From contig NC_088868.1 in assembly GCF_032884065.1 (NCBI RefSeq), positions 3,033,043-3,097,042 on the forward strand: a stretch of DNA of 64,000 bases, in the 5' to 3' direction. The notes below the pieces were generated by a model that saw only the letters and a program-made list of their open reading frames with translations, searched no databases and had not been told where the DNA came from. The DNA is from Artemia franciscana. Lineage: Eukaryota; Arthropoda; Branchiopoda; Anostraca; Artemiidae. Below are positions 43,598 through 55,420 of the stretch, piece after piece. Every line of letters begins with the position of its first letter. Within the stretch, counting starts at the first letter, position 1. The position numbers were made by a program, and so were the translations under genes.

Positions 43598-46500
43598 CAA
43601 ACAGTTCGTGGTAACGAACTGTAGTAAAGAGCGACCCGGCTCAATAGTAAACGAAACTCTAAAAAACGGAGTTTTGATATCAATAACTACATCAAAAGAG
43701 TCGCATTTTAATGCTGATTTTAAATATATAAGTTTAATCAAGTTTAGTTTTACCCATCAAAAGTTAAGAGCCTGAGAAAATTTGCCTTATTTTAAAAAAC
43801 AGGGGAAAACAACCCCTAAAAGTCATAGAATCTTAAACGAAAATCACACCATCAGATTCAGCGTATCAGAGAACCCTAATGTACAAGTTTCAAGCTCCTA
43901 TCTACAAAAATGTGGAATCACGGATGCGTGTTTATTTGTTTGTTGTTTTTTTTGTTGTTTTTTTCCAGGGGTCATCGTATCGACCAAGTGGTCCTAGAAT
44001 GTCGCAAGAGGGCTCATTCTAACGGAAATAAAAAGTTCTAGTGCCCTTTTTAAGTGACCAAAAAAATTGGAGGGCACCTTGGCCCCCTCCCACACTCATT
44101 TTTTCTCCAAAGTCAACGGATCAAAATTTTGAGATAGCCATTTTGTTCCGCATAGTCAAAAACCATAATAACTATGTCTTTGGGAATGACTTACTCCCCT
44201 ACAGTCCCAGGGGGAGGGGCTGCAAGTTACAAACTTCGGCCAGTGTTTACATATAATAATGGTTATTGGGAAGTGTACAGCGTTTTCAGGGGATTTTTTT
44301 TGGTTTTGGGGGTGGGGTTGAGGGGAGGGAACTATGTGGGAGGATCTCTCCTTGGAGAAATATGTCATGGGGGAACAGAAATTCAATGAAAAGGGCGCAG
44401 GATTTTCTAAAATTACTATAAAAAAATGAAAAAATAAACATGGAAAAGTTTTTTCAATTGAAAGTAAGGAGTAGCATTGAAACTTAAATTGAACAGAGAT
44501 TATTACGCATATGAGGGGTTCTAAAAATACTTTAGCATAAAGAGCGAGGTATTTAAGAGGAGATAAATACCTCGCTCTTTATGCTATAGTATTTTTAGTA
44601 ATTTCAACTATTTATTCTATGGCCTTTCGGATTAGGGGGTCATTCTTAAAGAATTGGGACAAAACTTACGATTTAGTGTAAAGAGCGAGGAATTAACTAG
44701 GGTACAAACCCCCTCATATACATAATAAAAATTTAAGAATATAAAAGTTTATTACGTAACCTAATTCTTAAGTTACGTATATTTTTTACTAATAAAGACA
44801 TTCGTTAAAAATTAAAATTTATAGTTGCCTTTTTATGTAACCGAAAAATTGCAGGGCAACTAGGCTTTCCCCACCCCTTATTTCTCAAAATCGTCTGATC
44901 AAAACTAAGAGAAAGCCATTTAGCCAAAAAAGAATTAATATGCAAATTTCCTTTTAGTAATTTATGTACGGAGAGCCAAAATCAGACTTGCATTAATTCA
45001 AAAACTTTCGAGCCAAAATCAAACACGCATTAATTCAAAAACGTTCAGAAATTATATAAAACAAACTAGTTTTTTTAACTGAAAGTAAGGAGCGACATTA
45101 AAACTTAAAACGAACAGAAATTACTCCGTATTTGAAATGGGTTGTCCCCTCCGCTACTACATTTCGATACTAAAAGATATATCAAAAGAATCGAATTTTT
45201 ATGCTGATTTTAAATATATAAATTTCATCAAATTTAGTCTTTGTCATCAAAAGTTATGAGCCTGAGAAAATTTGCCTTATTTTGGAAAATAGGGGGTAAC
45301 ACCCCCTATTACACCATCGCATTCAGCGTATCAGAGAACCCTATAGAAAAAATTCCAAGGTCCAATCTACAAAAATGTGGAATTTCGTATTTTTTGCCAG
45401 AAGACAAATCACGGGTGCGTGTTTATTTGTTTTTTTTTGTTTTTTTTTCCCAGGGGTCATCGTATCGACCAAGTGGTCCTAGAGTGTTGCAAGAGGGCCC
45501 ATTCTAACGGAAATGAAAAGTTCTAGTGCCCTTTTTAAGTGACCAAAAAAATTGGAGGGCACCTAGGCCCCCTCCCACGCTCATTTTTTCCCCAAAGTCA
45601 ACGGATCAAAATTTTGAGATAGCCATTTTGTTCCGCATAGTCGAAAACCACAATAACTATGTCTTTGGGGATGACTTACCCCCCACAGTCCCTGGGGGAG
45701 GGGCTGCAAGTTACAAACTTTGACCAATGTTTACATACAGTAATGGTTACTGGGAAGTGTACCGACGTTATCAGGGGGATTTTTTTGGTTTGGGTGTGGG
45801 GTTCAGGGGAGGGGGCTATATGGGAGGATCTTTCCTTGGAGGAGTATTTCATGGGGGAAGAGAAATTCAATGAAAAGGGCGAAGGACTTTCTAGCATTAC
45901 TATAAAAAAAACAATGAAAATATAAACATGAAAAAGTTTTTTCAATTGAAAGTAAGGAGAAGCATTAAAACTTAAAACGAACAGAGATTATTACGCATAT
46001 GAAGGGTTCTAAAAATACTTTAGCATAAAGAGCGAGGTATTTAGGAGGAGATAAATACTTCGCTCTTTATGCTAAAATTTTTTAAATAATTTCAAATATT
46101 TATTCTACGGCCTTTCTGATTCAGGGGTCATTCTTAAAGAATTGGGATAAAACGTAACGTAAGTTACGTAAGTTATGTACATTTGTTACGTAAGTTAATT
46201 CTTAAGTTACGTTTTTTTTTTACTAATAAAAAAGTTCGTTAAAAATTAAAAGATCTAGTTGCCTTTTTGAGTAACCGAAAAATTGGAGGGCAACTAGACC
46301 TCCTTCCCCACCCCTTATTTCTCAAAATCGTCTGATCAAAACTAAGAGAAAGCCATTTAGCCAAAAAAGAATTAATATGCAAATTTCCTTTTAGTAATTT
46401 ATGTACGGAGAGCCAAAATCAGACTTGCATTAATTCAAAAACTTTCGAGCCAAAATCAAACACGCATTAATTCAAAAACGTTCAGAAATTATATAAAACA

Positions 46501-46945
46501 AACTAGTTTTTTTAACTGAAAGTAAGGAGCGACATTAAAACTTAAAACGAACAGAAATTACTCCGTATTTGAAATGGGTTGTCCCCTCCGCTACTACATT
46601 TCGATACTAAAAGATATATCAAAAGAATCGAATTTTAATTAAAATAAAAATTAAATAAAAAAAAAACAAGTTTTTTTAAATGAAAGTAAGGAGCGACATT
46701 AAAACTTAAAACGAACAGAAATTACTCCGTATATGAAAGGGGCTTTTCCTCCTCGACACCCCGCTCCTTGCGCTAAAGTTTGATTCTTTCTCGCAACTCT
46801 ACTTTTTAAAACAATAAAAAACTTTAGCATAAGGAGCGGGGTGTCGAGGAGGAAAAGCCCCTTTCATATAAGGAGTAATTTCTGTTCGTTTTAAGTTTTA
46901 ATGTCGCTCCTTACTTTCATTTAAAAAAACTTGTTTTTTTTTATT
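43598..46945 (+). mobile_element. 3.3-kb nested composite: repeat A, repeat A, foldback P
   Basis: It interrupts LINE 5 between codons for IAEL and FARHFSKIG; removing it restores one frame. Unit one (43598-45170) starts with the intact A hairpin. Unit two (about 45170-46640) lacks the hairpin start. A complete P palindrome closes the composite. The last roughly 320 bp of both A units (44877-45197 and 46314-46633) are identical as far as I can read, although the rest differs. A possible target duplication is TTAT (43594-43597; 46941-46944), blurred by a T-run. No protein is encoded. Confidence 0.85.
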
Positions 46946-46946
46946 T
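46655..46946. repeat. Foldback element P, near-perfect 128-bp arms
   Basis: Arms at about 46655-46782 and 46819-46946 are near-perfect complements (atgaaagtaaggagcgac / gtcgctccttactttcat; cctcctcgacaccccgctcc / ggagcggggtgtcgaggagg). The loop is about 36 bp (ttctcgcaactctac...). This is the best preserved P copy in the window and its arms have hardly diverged, so it is young. Confidence 0.92.
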
Positions 46947-48885
46947 TTGCTAGGCATTTCAGTAAAATTGGTGAAGAATTGGTTAGAGATCTTTTGGAAG
47001 AGTCATCAGATTATACACGATTTTTGCCCCAAGAGGAAGATAAATCATTGTATATGTTACCAGTATCATTTAATGAATACCAAAAAGCTATTAGCGATTT
47101 AAAGAGAGGATTTTCGGCTTCTGTAGATGATATATCGACAAATCTTTTAAAGAAAATATCAGGAGTAATATATGAACCTCTTGCACATTTTATAAATACG
47201 AGCATAAAAAATGGTGTCTTCCCTGATCTTTTGAAAAAGGCTAAAATAATCCCTATATTTAAAAAAGGTGAGGCTCAAGATCCCAATAATTACCGTCCTA
47301 TTGTACTCCTTTCCCCACTGGCTAAAGTTTTTGAAAAAATAATGAAGTATAGACTTACATCATTTCTGGTAAAGATAAGTTTTTTTTCGAAGTTCCAGTT
47401 TGGTTTTTTAAAAGTTAGATCGACAGAAGACGTCGTCGCCGCAACACATATTTTCATTAATGAGGCTTTAGATGATGATTGTTTAGCAGCTACAATGTTG
47501 TTTGATATTAAGAAAGCTTTCGACACTTTAAATCATGAAATTCTATTTAAAAACTTGAAAATACGGGAATAAGAGGAGTACCTTTAAAATTAATCAAATC
47601 ATATTTGCACAATCGAAGGTTTGTGGTAGATAATGATGGTGAATATTCATCTGAGAATTTAAATAATAATATCGGTGTACGGCAAGGTTCAATTTTAGGA
47701 CCTCTATTATTTTTAATATATATAAATGATCTCCCTAAATCTACTCCTGAAAATGCATTAACAATTATGTTTGCGGATGATACTGCAGCAAGTTTAAAAG
47801 CACCAACATTAGATGCACTGAAAGAAAAACTGATTGAAGTTGCAAAATCCATCACAAATCGGTTCCAAATTAACAAACTTGTCCCTAATTTTGTTAAAAC
47901 AGAATTTATTATTTATGGAAGATCAAATCAAAAGTTGAAAAATATTTCTCTGAATAAAATTACCATTGATACTATTCATGAAATCAAAACAGTATACACA
48001 ACAAAATATTTAGGTATCGTTTTTGACCCTACTATGAATTTTAAAACACATATTTCGTTGTTGAGACTAAAATTATGAAGAAATATAGGTTTGCTCCACC
48101 AACTAAAATTTTTATTCTCATATAAGGTTCTAAGAATCCTATATTTTTGCCTAATTGATGCACACCTCCAATCTTGCTCAGCTGTATTTTTGCTGACTTT
48201 TAAATCACATATTAAACCACTACAAGCCCTACAAAACAAAGCTATTCGAATTCTAGATCAGTTTTTACAACACCCGAGGAGTACAGATATCCACTCTGAA
48301 ACACGTACTTCTTACCTGTTTCTAGACATAATGACTCTTACACAGAAATCTCATCTGCTATTATCTAGTTGGTTTTTTTAAGATTCAGCATGTACATAAT
48401 TTGTTTTTGACCAGAATTTACTGTCCAAACATCAAAATTCACTGATAACTAGATGGGTTAACCCGTATAAACTACCTCTGGTGAAAAATAAAAGATCCCG
48501 TTTCAACATCCGGTATATGATCCCATCAATAGCCAACAAATATTCCTTAAAAAAACTTGTTGAGTTACCAAAAGAATCTTTCAAGAGACAATTGAAAAGT
48601 TATGTAATGGAATCTGCTTCCAAGAACGGTTGGCAAAATTTTTTATTTTATATTTTATTTTGGCCTCACTCCACTTACTCTACCTGAAATACTCTCATTA
48701 AAGATACTGTTTTTTTTTTTATGAAATAGTGGTTCATTTTTTGTTTGTTCTGTATCAATGAGGATTGTTAAATTGTGTTTATATGTCTTGCCCAGTAGTC
48801 GAGCTTGTCTCTCCGCTTGGGCAAGTTGAAGATTTTGATGAATATGAATTTTTGAATAAATGAATCTCAATCTCAATCTGAAAGA
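46946..48885 (+). pseudogene. LINE 5 ORF2, reverse transcriptase part and 3' end
   Basis: Resumes FARHFSKIGEELV. RT blocks: IIPIFKKG, NNYRPIVLLSPLAKVFEK, FGFLKVRSTEDVV, motif A LFDIKKAFDTLNHE (about 47500-47540). After one frameshift at about 47565 come GVRQGSILGPLLFLIYINDL (47668-47730) and motif C FADDT (about 47770-47784), both intact. Then KYLGIVFDPTMNFKTH, a stop at 48076, the C-terminal HLLLSSW block, a further shift, and NKRSRFNIRYMIPS with a final stop at 48685. The 3' end carries an (AATCTC)-type short repeat at 48862-48880, a common LINE terminus. Lesions are few, so the copy is fairly young. CR1/Jockey side, clade not settled. Confidence 0.9.
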
Positions 48886-48889
48886 ACAC

Positions 48890-49150
48890 GTACTATACAG
48901 AGCAATATAAATTCATTTCAAATTTAATTTTTGCTCCTTACTTTTAGTTGAAAAATTTTATCTTTCGCTTTTCATGTGCCTTTTGTTTTTTGGGAAAAAA
49001 TAATTGATGATGAAAAAAAAAAATGCCATCTGGGACTGACTTAGGAATTGTAACTATTATTTTGGTTGATTTTAAAAAGTAGAAGTTTACTGCGAAAACA
49101 AATTTATGGTCATTTCGAAAAGAGCCTGAAATCCCTCGACCGAAAGCGCT
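48890..49150 (-). repeat. P arm end and old dispersed fragment
   Basis: 48905-48955 is the outer end of a P arm in minus orientation (tttttgctccttacttttagttg). 49040-49140 matches the fragments at 2.37-2.46 kb (gggactgact, ttgtaactat, tactgcgaaaacaaat, tgaaa-ccctcga). Confidence 0.55.
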
Positions 49151-50440
49151 AATTTTCTTTAAACATACAAACAAATGAAAATATCATCAGATTATTTGCT
49201 TGCACTAGTTTTATCGATATATGTTCGACTAATTAAAAAAAAGTTTTTACCCGAAACAAGTGTCTCAGAAAAAAGATAAGAGGTTCTTGCTCCATTAAGC
49301 AAAAAATCAGCAAAAATAAATTCAAATAATCTTCCAAGAATAAAACGTCCAAAAATCACAATAAATAAATAAATAATTAACAGAAATAGCAATAAGTAAC
49401 CAAGTCAAAAAGAAAACGAGCACAAACTAACATGAGTAGAGCTGATAACCCCCATACCCTCTGAAGACCAGAACATACTTTGTACTGTATTGAAAAGAAA
49501 AGACCGTGGATGGTCAGTTTAGTATAAATATAGGGCCTGCAGATATTTATTTCTTAAGAGTTATAAATCTTTTTTAACTAAGATAAAAAGTGAAAACATC
49601 CAAAATTGATTTTGTTTCAGTAGCAGAAGTAGTAGTACTAGTAGAATTAATAGTAGTAGCCTTAGTTTTAGTGGCAGCAGCAGCAATAGAAGCAGTGATA
49701 ATAGTAGCAGCAGTAGTATTTTCTCCATTAAGCTCCCCGCTCTGTGAATTCTGTTTAGAGAGGAATTTTGGGGATATGTGTAGTCTTGTATTTTTTACAA
49801 ACCCTTAATTTGTAAATATTTCCTTGGGATATTTTAATTCAAAAATCTCCTTTTTGGTATTTTATCATAAACCTTAAAAGCAACTAACCCCCAACCCTAG
49901 ATTTAGGGTTGAATCTACATGTTCAACCCTATCAACCCAACCCATAAACCCTAGATGTAAAAGTGTTTTCTCCTCCCTAATTGTCATGAGTTAAAGCCAG
50001 TTTCTCAGTCTTAATCACTGTAAGTTTATTTAACACTGAAGAAATTATTTAATCAATGTAGATTTATGTATCTGCAGTGTTCTGAATTGTCGATGAATGC
50101 CGTCCATTTTAGCTGTCAGTTAGAATTAGAACAGAGCCAGGTATGCATGTACTTAATGTCATCGCCAAAAGAAGAATGCAATTAAGCAATTTAATTGTTA
50201 TTATTTGAAGGATATGAATCTACATGTTTTTTTTCGCTTTACACGGTGGCCTTTACTTAGAAAACACATACAAAATCGGCAATTATAATACATTCAGTCA
50301 ATTAAAAACAGTATGAGCATCAAGCTAGGTTTTGTGGAGCGAATATACTAAATTTGTTTGAACCAGAGGAGGGAGAGAGGATAATCATCAATAATTTTGC
50401 AATCCAATAATTTATTATTTTATGAATTTCTTCCTCTAAT
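49150..50440. other. No gene; degenerate GTA-rich microsatellite
   Basis: 49616-49720 is a decayed (GTA/GCA)n tract that produces a Val/Ala-rich frame of 72 codons. Direct duplicates of 'aaccctagat' occur near 49900-49960. Nothing else was recognised. Confidence 0.5.
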
Positions 50441-50469
50441 AATCATAGTTAACACATCTTGCATGTTGA

Positions 50470-50735
50470 CCCACTGTACTTTAGCCCCCTCCCCCCGTAA
50501 AGTGCAAATATATAGCCCAAATTATATATTTTGAATGCATTATCCCATCTCTAACTTGTTTTTCCAGTTTTTGTTTGGTCAGGTTTCGTTTCCAGTTTTT
50601 GTTTCAATTTAAACTAACACGGGTTGAAACAAAGAGAGACACATAGCAAGAATAGCTGGAAAATATATAATTTGTGCTATATATTTACAGATAGGGGGTG
50701 GGGTAAAGCATAGTGGATCTGCATTCAAAATGTGT
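50470..50735. repeat. Inverted repeat related to the 28.7 kb MITE
   Basis: Left arm 'gcaaatatatagcccaaatt' (about 50508-50527) pairs with right arm 'aatttgtgctatatattta' (about 50669-50687). Outside these, C-rich 'ccccctcccccc' on the left pairs with 'agggggtggggta' on the right. These are the same inner arms as in the element at 28660-29018, but the outer ends differ or are lost. A further decayed half is at 51115-51150. Confidence 0.55.
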
Positions 50736-51340
50736 TGGCTACAATTCTTCTGCGTATTATGAAGCAAGAATTGTTTCATTAGGATTAACCTAACTTCATT
50801 GCTTGGGAGCGGTGGTTATAAGACACAAGTACCATTTAATTTATCATTAGGATGTTTGTTCATCCGCGGAAAACGGGCCTTTGAAAGTGGTCCATGAACC
50901 AATAGGAACTATTTTTCAAGATTACATGGCCTATGTTATTGTTATCATAGGCAGCGCAATAGTGCAGCTTAAGGGGTAATGTTTCTATAAATGAACTATT
51001 CAGTTAGCTAAGAAGTAAACTTACCTCTTTAGTCAGCACTGCATCCTAAATCCAAATTTAGCATTCGTTTGCATCGGAAATAAACTTCACCCACTCCTGT
51101 ATTTACCATTTCAGGGTATATACTTGCACATTAGGGGTGGGGGTAAAATTCATTTCCAGCGCAAATGAATATCAAATTTGTACTCATGATGTAATTCTGT
51201 CCGTAGACGTAAGTTTATTTCTTAGTTACATGAACAGTCCGTTAATATAGACATTAGCCTAAGTAAAAAGCAGTGTGGGTACAATGTGTTGTTTATTTAT
51301 TTTATTTTATTTTAGACTAGGGCTTTTCGTATATGTAGAT
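50735..51340. other. No gene recognised
   Basis: AT-rich. Apart from the decayed MITE half near 51115-51150, no feature was recognised. Confidence 0.5.
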
Positions 51341-52400
51341 TGTCGCAAAAACTTCAAAACGGGTTTGGTAAATTCGAAATTGAAAGCCCTTTTTGATAGT
51401 CCAGTTATTAGAGGGCAACCACTCCCCCCTTCCAAGCCCTTCATTGCTCCTAACACACCCAATCAAAATCTTGAAACAACCATTTTGTTCAGCTTTGTTG
51501 AAAGGAACAGAAATTGTTTTGTTGGATGACAACCCCTCCCTCCTATAGCCCTCAGGACAAGAATTTTACGTTATTCACTGAGGGCATATCAGTTCTTTAA
51601 AAAGATGGTCGTGTAAACTTTGGAGGGGAATCACTGGATTGGAAATCCTAAAATTCAGTGCCCTTTTTAAGAGACAAAGTGATCGGAGGCCAGCTATCCT
51701 CCTTCCTCCACGTCGTATTTTTCCCAAATGAATCCGATAGAAATTTGGAATAGCCGTTCGTCCGAAAAATTTTCCAAAGATCACTTTGCAAGGCCTCTGG
51801 GGTTGACACAACCTTCCAGAGTCTGGGGGTAGGGTTGTACGTTACGTTCCTGGGGTTACAAGGGTTTAATGGAAGGAATGATCGTGTAAACTTAAGAGGA
51901 GGTTCATTGGATCGCAAAGGTATAATTCTAGTTCCCTTTAAAGAGTAAAAAATGATGGAGGAGAAATAGATTCCCCTCCTTGAGATTCTATATTCCCAAA
52001 TTATATCCGATCCAAAGTGTGAGATAGACTTTTGTTCACAATAGTCAAAAAGAGCATATAAAAATGTCTTCAGGCTGGACACAACTACCTAGAGCCCAGG
52101 GGCATGGGTTGTAAGTAATCCCCCAGGACATATATGGTACTTATGGAACAGACGGTCTTATAAACCTCGGATCGGATGGGGCTCGTTTAATTGGAAGTTC
52201 TAGTTCCTTTTTGAGTCAAAAGTGAATAGAAGGTAACCAGCAATCCCCCACCCTAGCTTATCATTCCCAAAGCACTCCTGATAAAAATTTTAAGAGAGCT
52301 ATTTAGTTCAGCATAGTTGAAAGATCCTGTAATTATGTGTTTGAGGATGTCAACCTCCCCAAAGTCCACCGGGCAAGAACTGTTGTCGGTTTCCATGTGG
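51340..52400 (+). repeat. Repeat C, about four 250-300 bp units
   Basis: Each unit holds 'gtaaac...ggatcg/ttggaa', 'agtgccctttttaagagac', 'ggaggcaac...tccc', 'ccgat.aaaattt...gagatag', 'ttttgttcagcatagttgaaa' and 'gcctgg.gttgacacaacc'. Unit boundaries fall near 51600, 51900 and 52140. Individual words resemble repeat A's core (gtgaccaaa, gatagccattttgttcagc), so A and C probably share an ancestor. The minus-strand 144-codon ORF (52082-51648) crosses unit boundaries and is not a gene. Confidence 0.75.
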
Positions 52401-52830
52401 AAAATTTGCCGTCAGGAGGAGGGTTTTTAGGATGAACTTTTCGGAGGAAATTTTAAACTGGGGGCTTTGACAGAATTCCTATACGAAATTCTTTAAATTT
52501 GTCTTACTTTTTCTTTGCCAACTGAAGTTCGCATGTGAATATGTTCTGGGGGAATGGCCCGAAGGGAATTTTCTGCAGGTTTGGATTTCCCAGAAAATAT
52601 TTCCACGAAAGAGGGGATTTCTGGAGTGATTGGAAAAACGATCAGAAATTCAATTCTTTTTTATATGGAAGTATGCTAAGGACAATTTTTCCGGGTAATT
52701 TTATGGTGGGCGGGGTGTATTTTACATGGAAATAACTTCCACGGAGAAGTTTCCCGTAAGGGGAGGGAATTTTTTCATGGAGCATGAGCCAGATAAAATA
52801 TATTAAAGGGTTTGTTAAGCTAAATCAAAA
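52400..52830 (+). repeat. Repeat B copy
   Basis: Follows the B order: tccatgtggaaaattt, ggatgaacttttcgg, tgacagaattcctatacgaaattct, gaatatgttctgggggaatt, agaaaatatttcc, tttttcatggag. No ORF was seen. Confidence 0.7.
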
Positions 52831-53400
52831 TACACTATGTGCTTGCCGGTTATCAAAAGGATGCATCAACAATATCTCATGAGGCAATGGCTTCGATGAT
52901 TTTGTTGAAACTATTAGAAAATGTAACTTTGATTGAAACTCAGGATTTGAAACACTTAAGACTTACTGCTAATGCTAATGCCACTACTAATGTTATAACT
53001 ACTACTACTACTATTTGAGTCTTAGGCTATTTGATAGTAGACGACAAGGTACTAGTTGGAATCTGATTGTCCAAACGGCAGATCAGGAACGCTAAGGGCG
53101 TTAAGTTGAAACTCTTAGGGCTGCTACTACTACTACTGATTTACAGATGCACAACTAGGGTCTAAAGTAGAAATTTTCGAGAACGTTTATGCTGAAATAA
53201 AAGTAAATTAAAAGGTACTTTCTAACTGTTGGTTTTGAAAATAGTAAAGTTCATATTTCGGCAAGTACCTTTGGTATGCTGTCCTTAGCGCTAGAAAAAG
53301 GGAAGGGAAAACTAAAAAAAAATTAAATGGAAGAAACAACAATCAAGTCAAAGCAATGAAATGGTGCTCCGTACTTTCGACTGAAAAAAACTTTTATCCT
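52830..53400. other. Trinucleotide-rich spacer
   Basis: Short (ACT)n runs at about 52985-53015 and (CTA)n at 53113-53135. No gene was recognised. Confidence 0.55.
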
Positions 53401-54141
53401 TAATATCTGACCTTTTTAAAATCTTACTATAGAATCCCCCATCCCATTGTAAATTTTCCTGGAAAAATCCCTAGAAAACTTCGATTTACATGAAATTTCT
53501 TTCAGTTGAATACCCTCCCCCATCTAGGAAAACAAATTTCTAAGGGCTGTGGGGAGTCTTGTCATTCCCAAAAACATAGTTATTGGATCTTTCTACTATG
53601 CTGACTCAAATGGTTCTCCAAATTTTTATCAGGTGACTTGGGTGGAGGGGCTTGGGTGGGGCTGGTTTTTCTCCAATCTCTTTGGTCACGTAAAAGCGGC
53701 GCTAGAACTTCTAATGTTTGTTGAAACGAGCCCTGTTCTGACGTTTGAGGACCATTGGCTTTATACGATCATCCATGGGAAAATTCAACTCGGATCTGTG
53801 ATCTTTGTTTAGGCAGACAATACAAAGCTCCCCATTTTTGTAGATATGACGTTGAAACTTTTATAAGAGTATTCTGTGACTCGCTGAATCTAATGATTAA
53901 TCTTTATTAAGATCATTCGAACTTTTGGGGAATCCCCTTTTCGGAAAATAAGTAAATTTTCTCCGAGTCGTACCTTTGATTGGCAGCATTAAAATTAATG
54001 ATTTTTTCTTTATTTGGATTCAGTAAAAAAAGGCCAATTCTTTTGATCTATCAATTATAATCAAAATTCCCTTATTACAGCTTCGGTTACTTTTGTTCCG
54101 AGTCGCTCTCTACTTATAGTTCGTACTATAAACTGTTTGAT
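53400..54141 (-). repeat. Repeat A, inverted
   Basis: Complement of A order from the G-rich block (cccccatc near 53440) through 'ccaaaaacatagttattggatc', gatagcc-type sequence, gtgacc complement near 53680, and cagattcagcg complement near 53885. It ends with a decayed hairpin (ttcgtactataaactgtttga) at about 54119-54140. Confidence 0.8.
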
Positions 54142-54640
54142 GAAAAGGACTGCTAGTTTTTTCTCGTTACATTAAGTTATAATGCAATTTGTTTATAAAA
54201 ATTTTCTTATTATCTCTGTTTATACCGGATTCTTCATATATTTATTTTAAATATCAGTTGCCTGTCTGAAAGACTGTTTTAAGCCAGTAATTGTGGAGAT
54301 TGAAGTTGATTTATCAAGCAAAACTAAATGATTTAGATATTCAAACGCATGGACACCAAAGCAGTCAAAAGCCGAACCTTCAAATGAATTTTCAATTTGG
54401 CTAGCCTATACTTACCTCACTCATTGATACAGTATTAACAAAAGCTTTTCTTTGGTTTTGTAATACAAAGACGAACATAGATACCACAAATTTTGCGAAG
54501 ACCCCACGGCGAACAGCCTAAATTCCAACCGAATTGGTGGTGGGTTCCTAAATCAGCTAATATATTATTTATTATAAACTCAAATAGTTCCATGCGCAAG
54601 TAATTATATAAATGTCTAAACCGCGATAAAATTTAAAGCA
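54141..54640. other. No gene recognised
   Basis: AT-rich sequence between an inverted repeat A and the tyrosine recombinase remnant. It may include the 3' end of the latter element. Confidence 0.45.
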
Positions 54641-54649
54641 TTGGTTTCA

Positions 54650-55420
54650 CCTTCTATTGCATGAAGGTAATGTCATTTAGGCGTAGACTCCGAAGACCAG
54701 CCAGCAGCACTCATTATATCAGCAAGAGGTAAAAATTTTGATAGCGTCCATGACGCCGCGTTGATCTTGTAACTTGTGCTTTCCTTTTTTTTACGATCTT
54801 CTTATTCTGTGTCGAATGCCATATTTATAGCCTGATTTATCCAAGAAGAAATAGTTCCCGCCGCAACTTCTCTTGATGAAAACTTAGGAAAAGGAATGAT
54901 GAATCTCTTTCTCTCATTTCTGATCGCCATGTTTGCATTTTATTTTACGTAGGTCAATAATATCCTCAGGAGACACAGGTTTGAATCTACGTGTAATGCT
55001 GGTAGAAAAATAGGTAATGATATTTCATGAGGTTTTAAGGTCTTGGGTCTAAACAAAGGAAGACATTTGAACGTTGCTTAATTCTCAGAAAATTGTGTTG
55101 CACTGAAGGGTAAGGCATGAATTTCACTCATCTTGACGACCTGATGCTATAGCAGGAATGAATACCGTCTTAAGAGTAAGATCTTTCATACCGATATTCA
55201 ACAAGTGAAGAAATCGAGTAGATTTAAAAACTTTAGGACACGACCCAGATCCCAGGCAGGAACTTGGTGTCGAGTTCGCGGTGATTTCTGCTAAAATTTT
55301 GTATCATTTTCTTCAAAAAAGTGTCTTTGAAAAAGCAAAAGCGATTGAAATGAGCGTGTACAAGAGATGGTTCCGCGAGAAAGGGCAGTTTCATTAATAG
55401 TTCAACGCAATTCAACGCTT
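54650..55420 (-). pseudogene. DIRS-type tyrosine recombinase remnant
   Basis: Minus strand, with frameshifts. 55263-55226 reads VPAWDLGRVLKFL, a block typical of DIRS-type recombinases. Around 55155-55090 the frames FIPAIASGR and MSEIHALPFSATQF join at a shift, giving the catalytic Arg in an ASGR..SEIHAL setting. At 54780-54760 a decayed HKL region stands where H-x-x-R is expected. 54768-54652 reads KINAASWTLSKF, LADIMSAAGWSSEST, then PK-stop-HYLHAIE; HYL supplies the expected nucleophile Tyr (about 54667-54669). Order and spacing fit the integrase-fold tyrosine recombinase that ends DIRS retroelements. The upstream 60-codon frame (55415-55233) belongs to the same protein. Reverse transcriptase and methyltransferase parts were not found. 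Ngaro or Crypton origin is less likely but possible. Confidence 0.75.

Noticed and set aside
45676..45945. Overlapping ORFs of 70-89 codons around 44.0-45.9 kb
   Set aside because: All lie within repeat A on both strands; other A copies do not keep these frames.
46655..46946. Microexon or miRNA precursor in the P palindrome
   Set aside because: The 128-bp arms and repeated occurrence fit a foldback repeat; nothing points to a specific miRNA.
51648..52082. 144-codon minus-strand ORF
   Set aside because: It spans unit boundaries of repeat C, and equivalent positions in other units carry stops.
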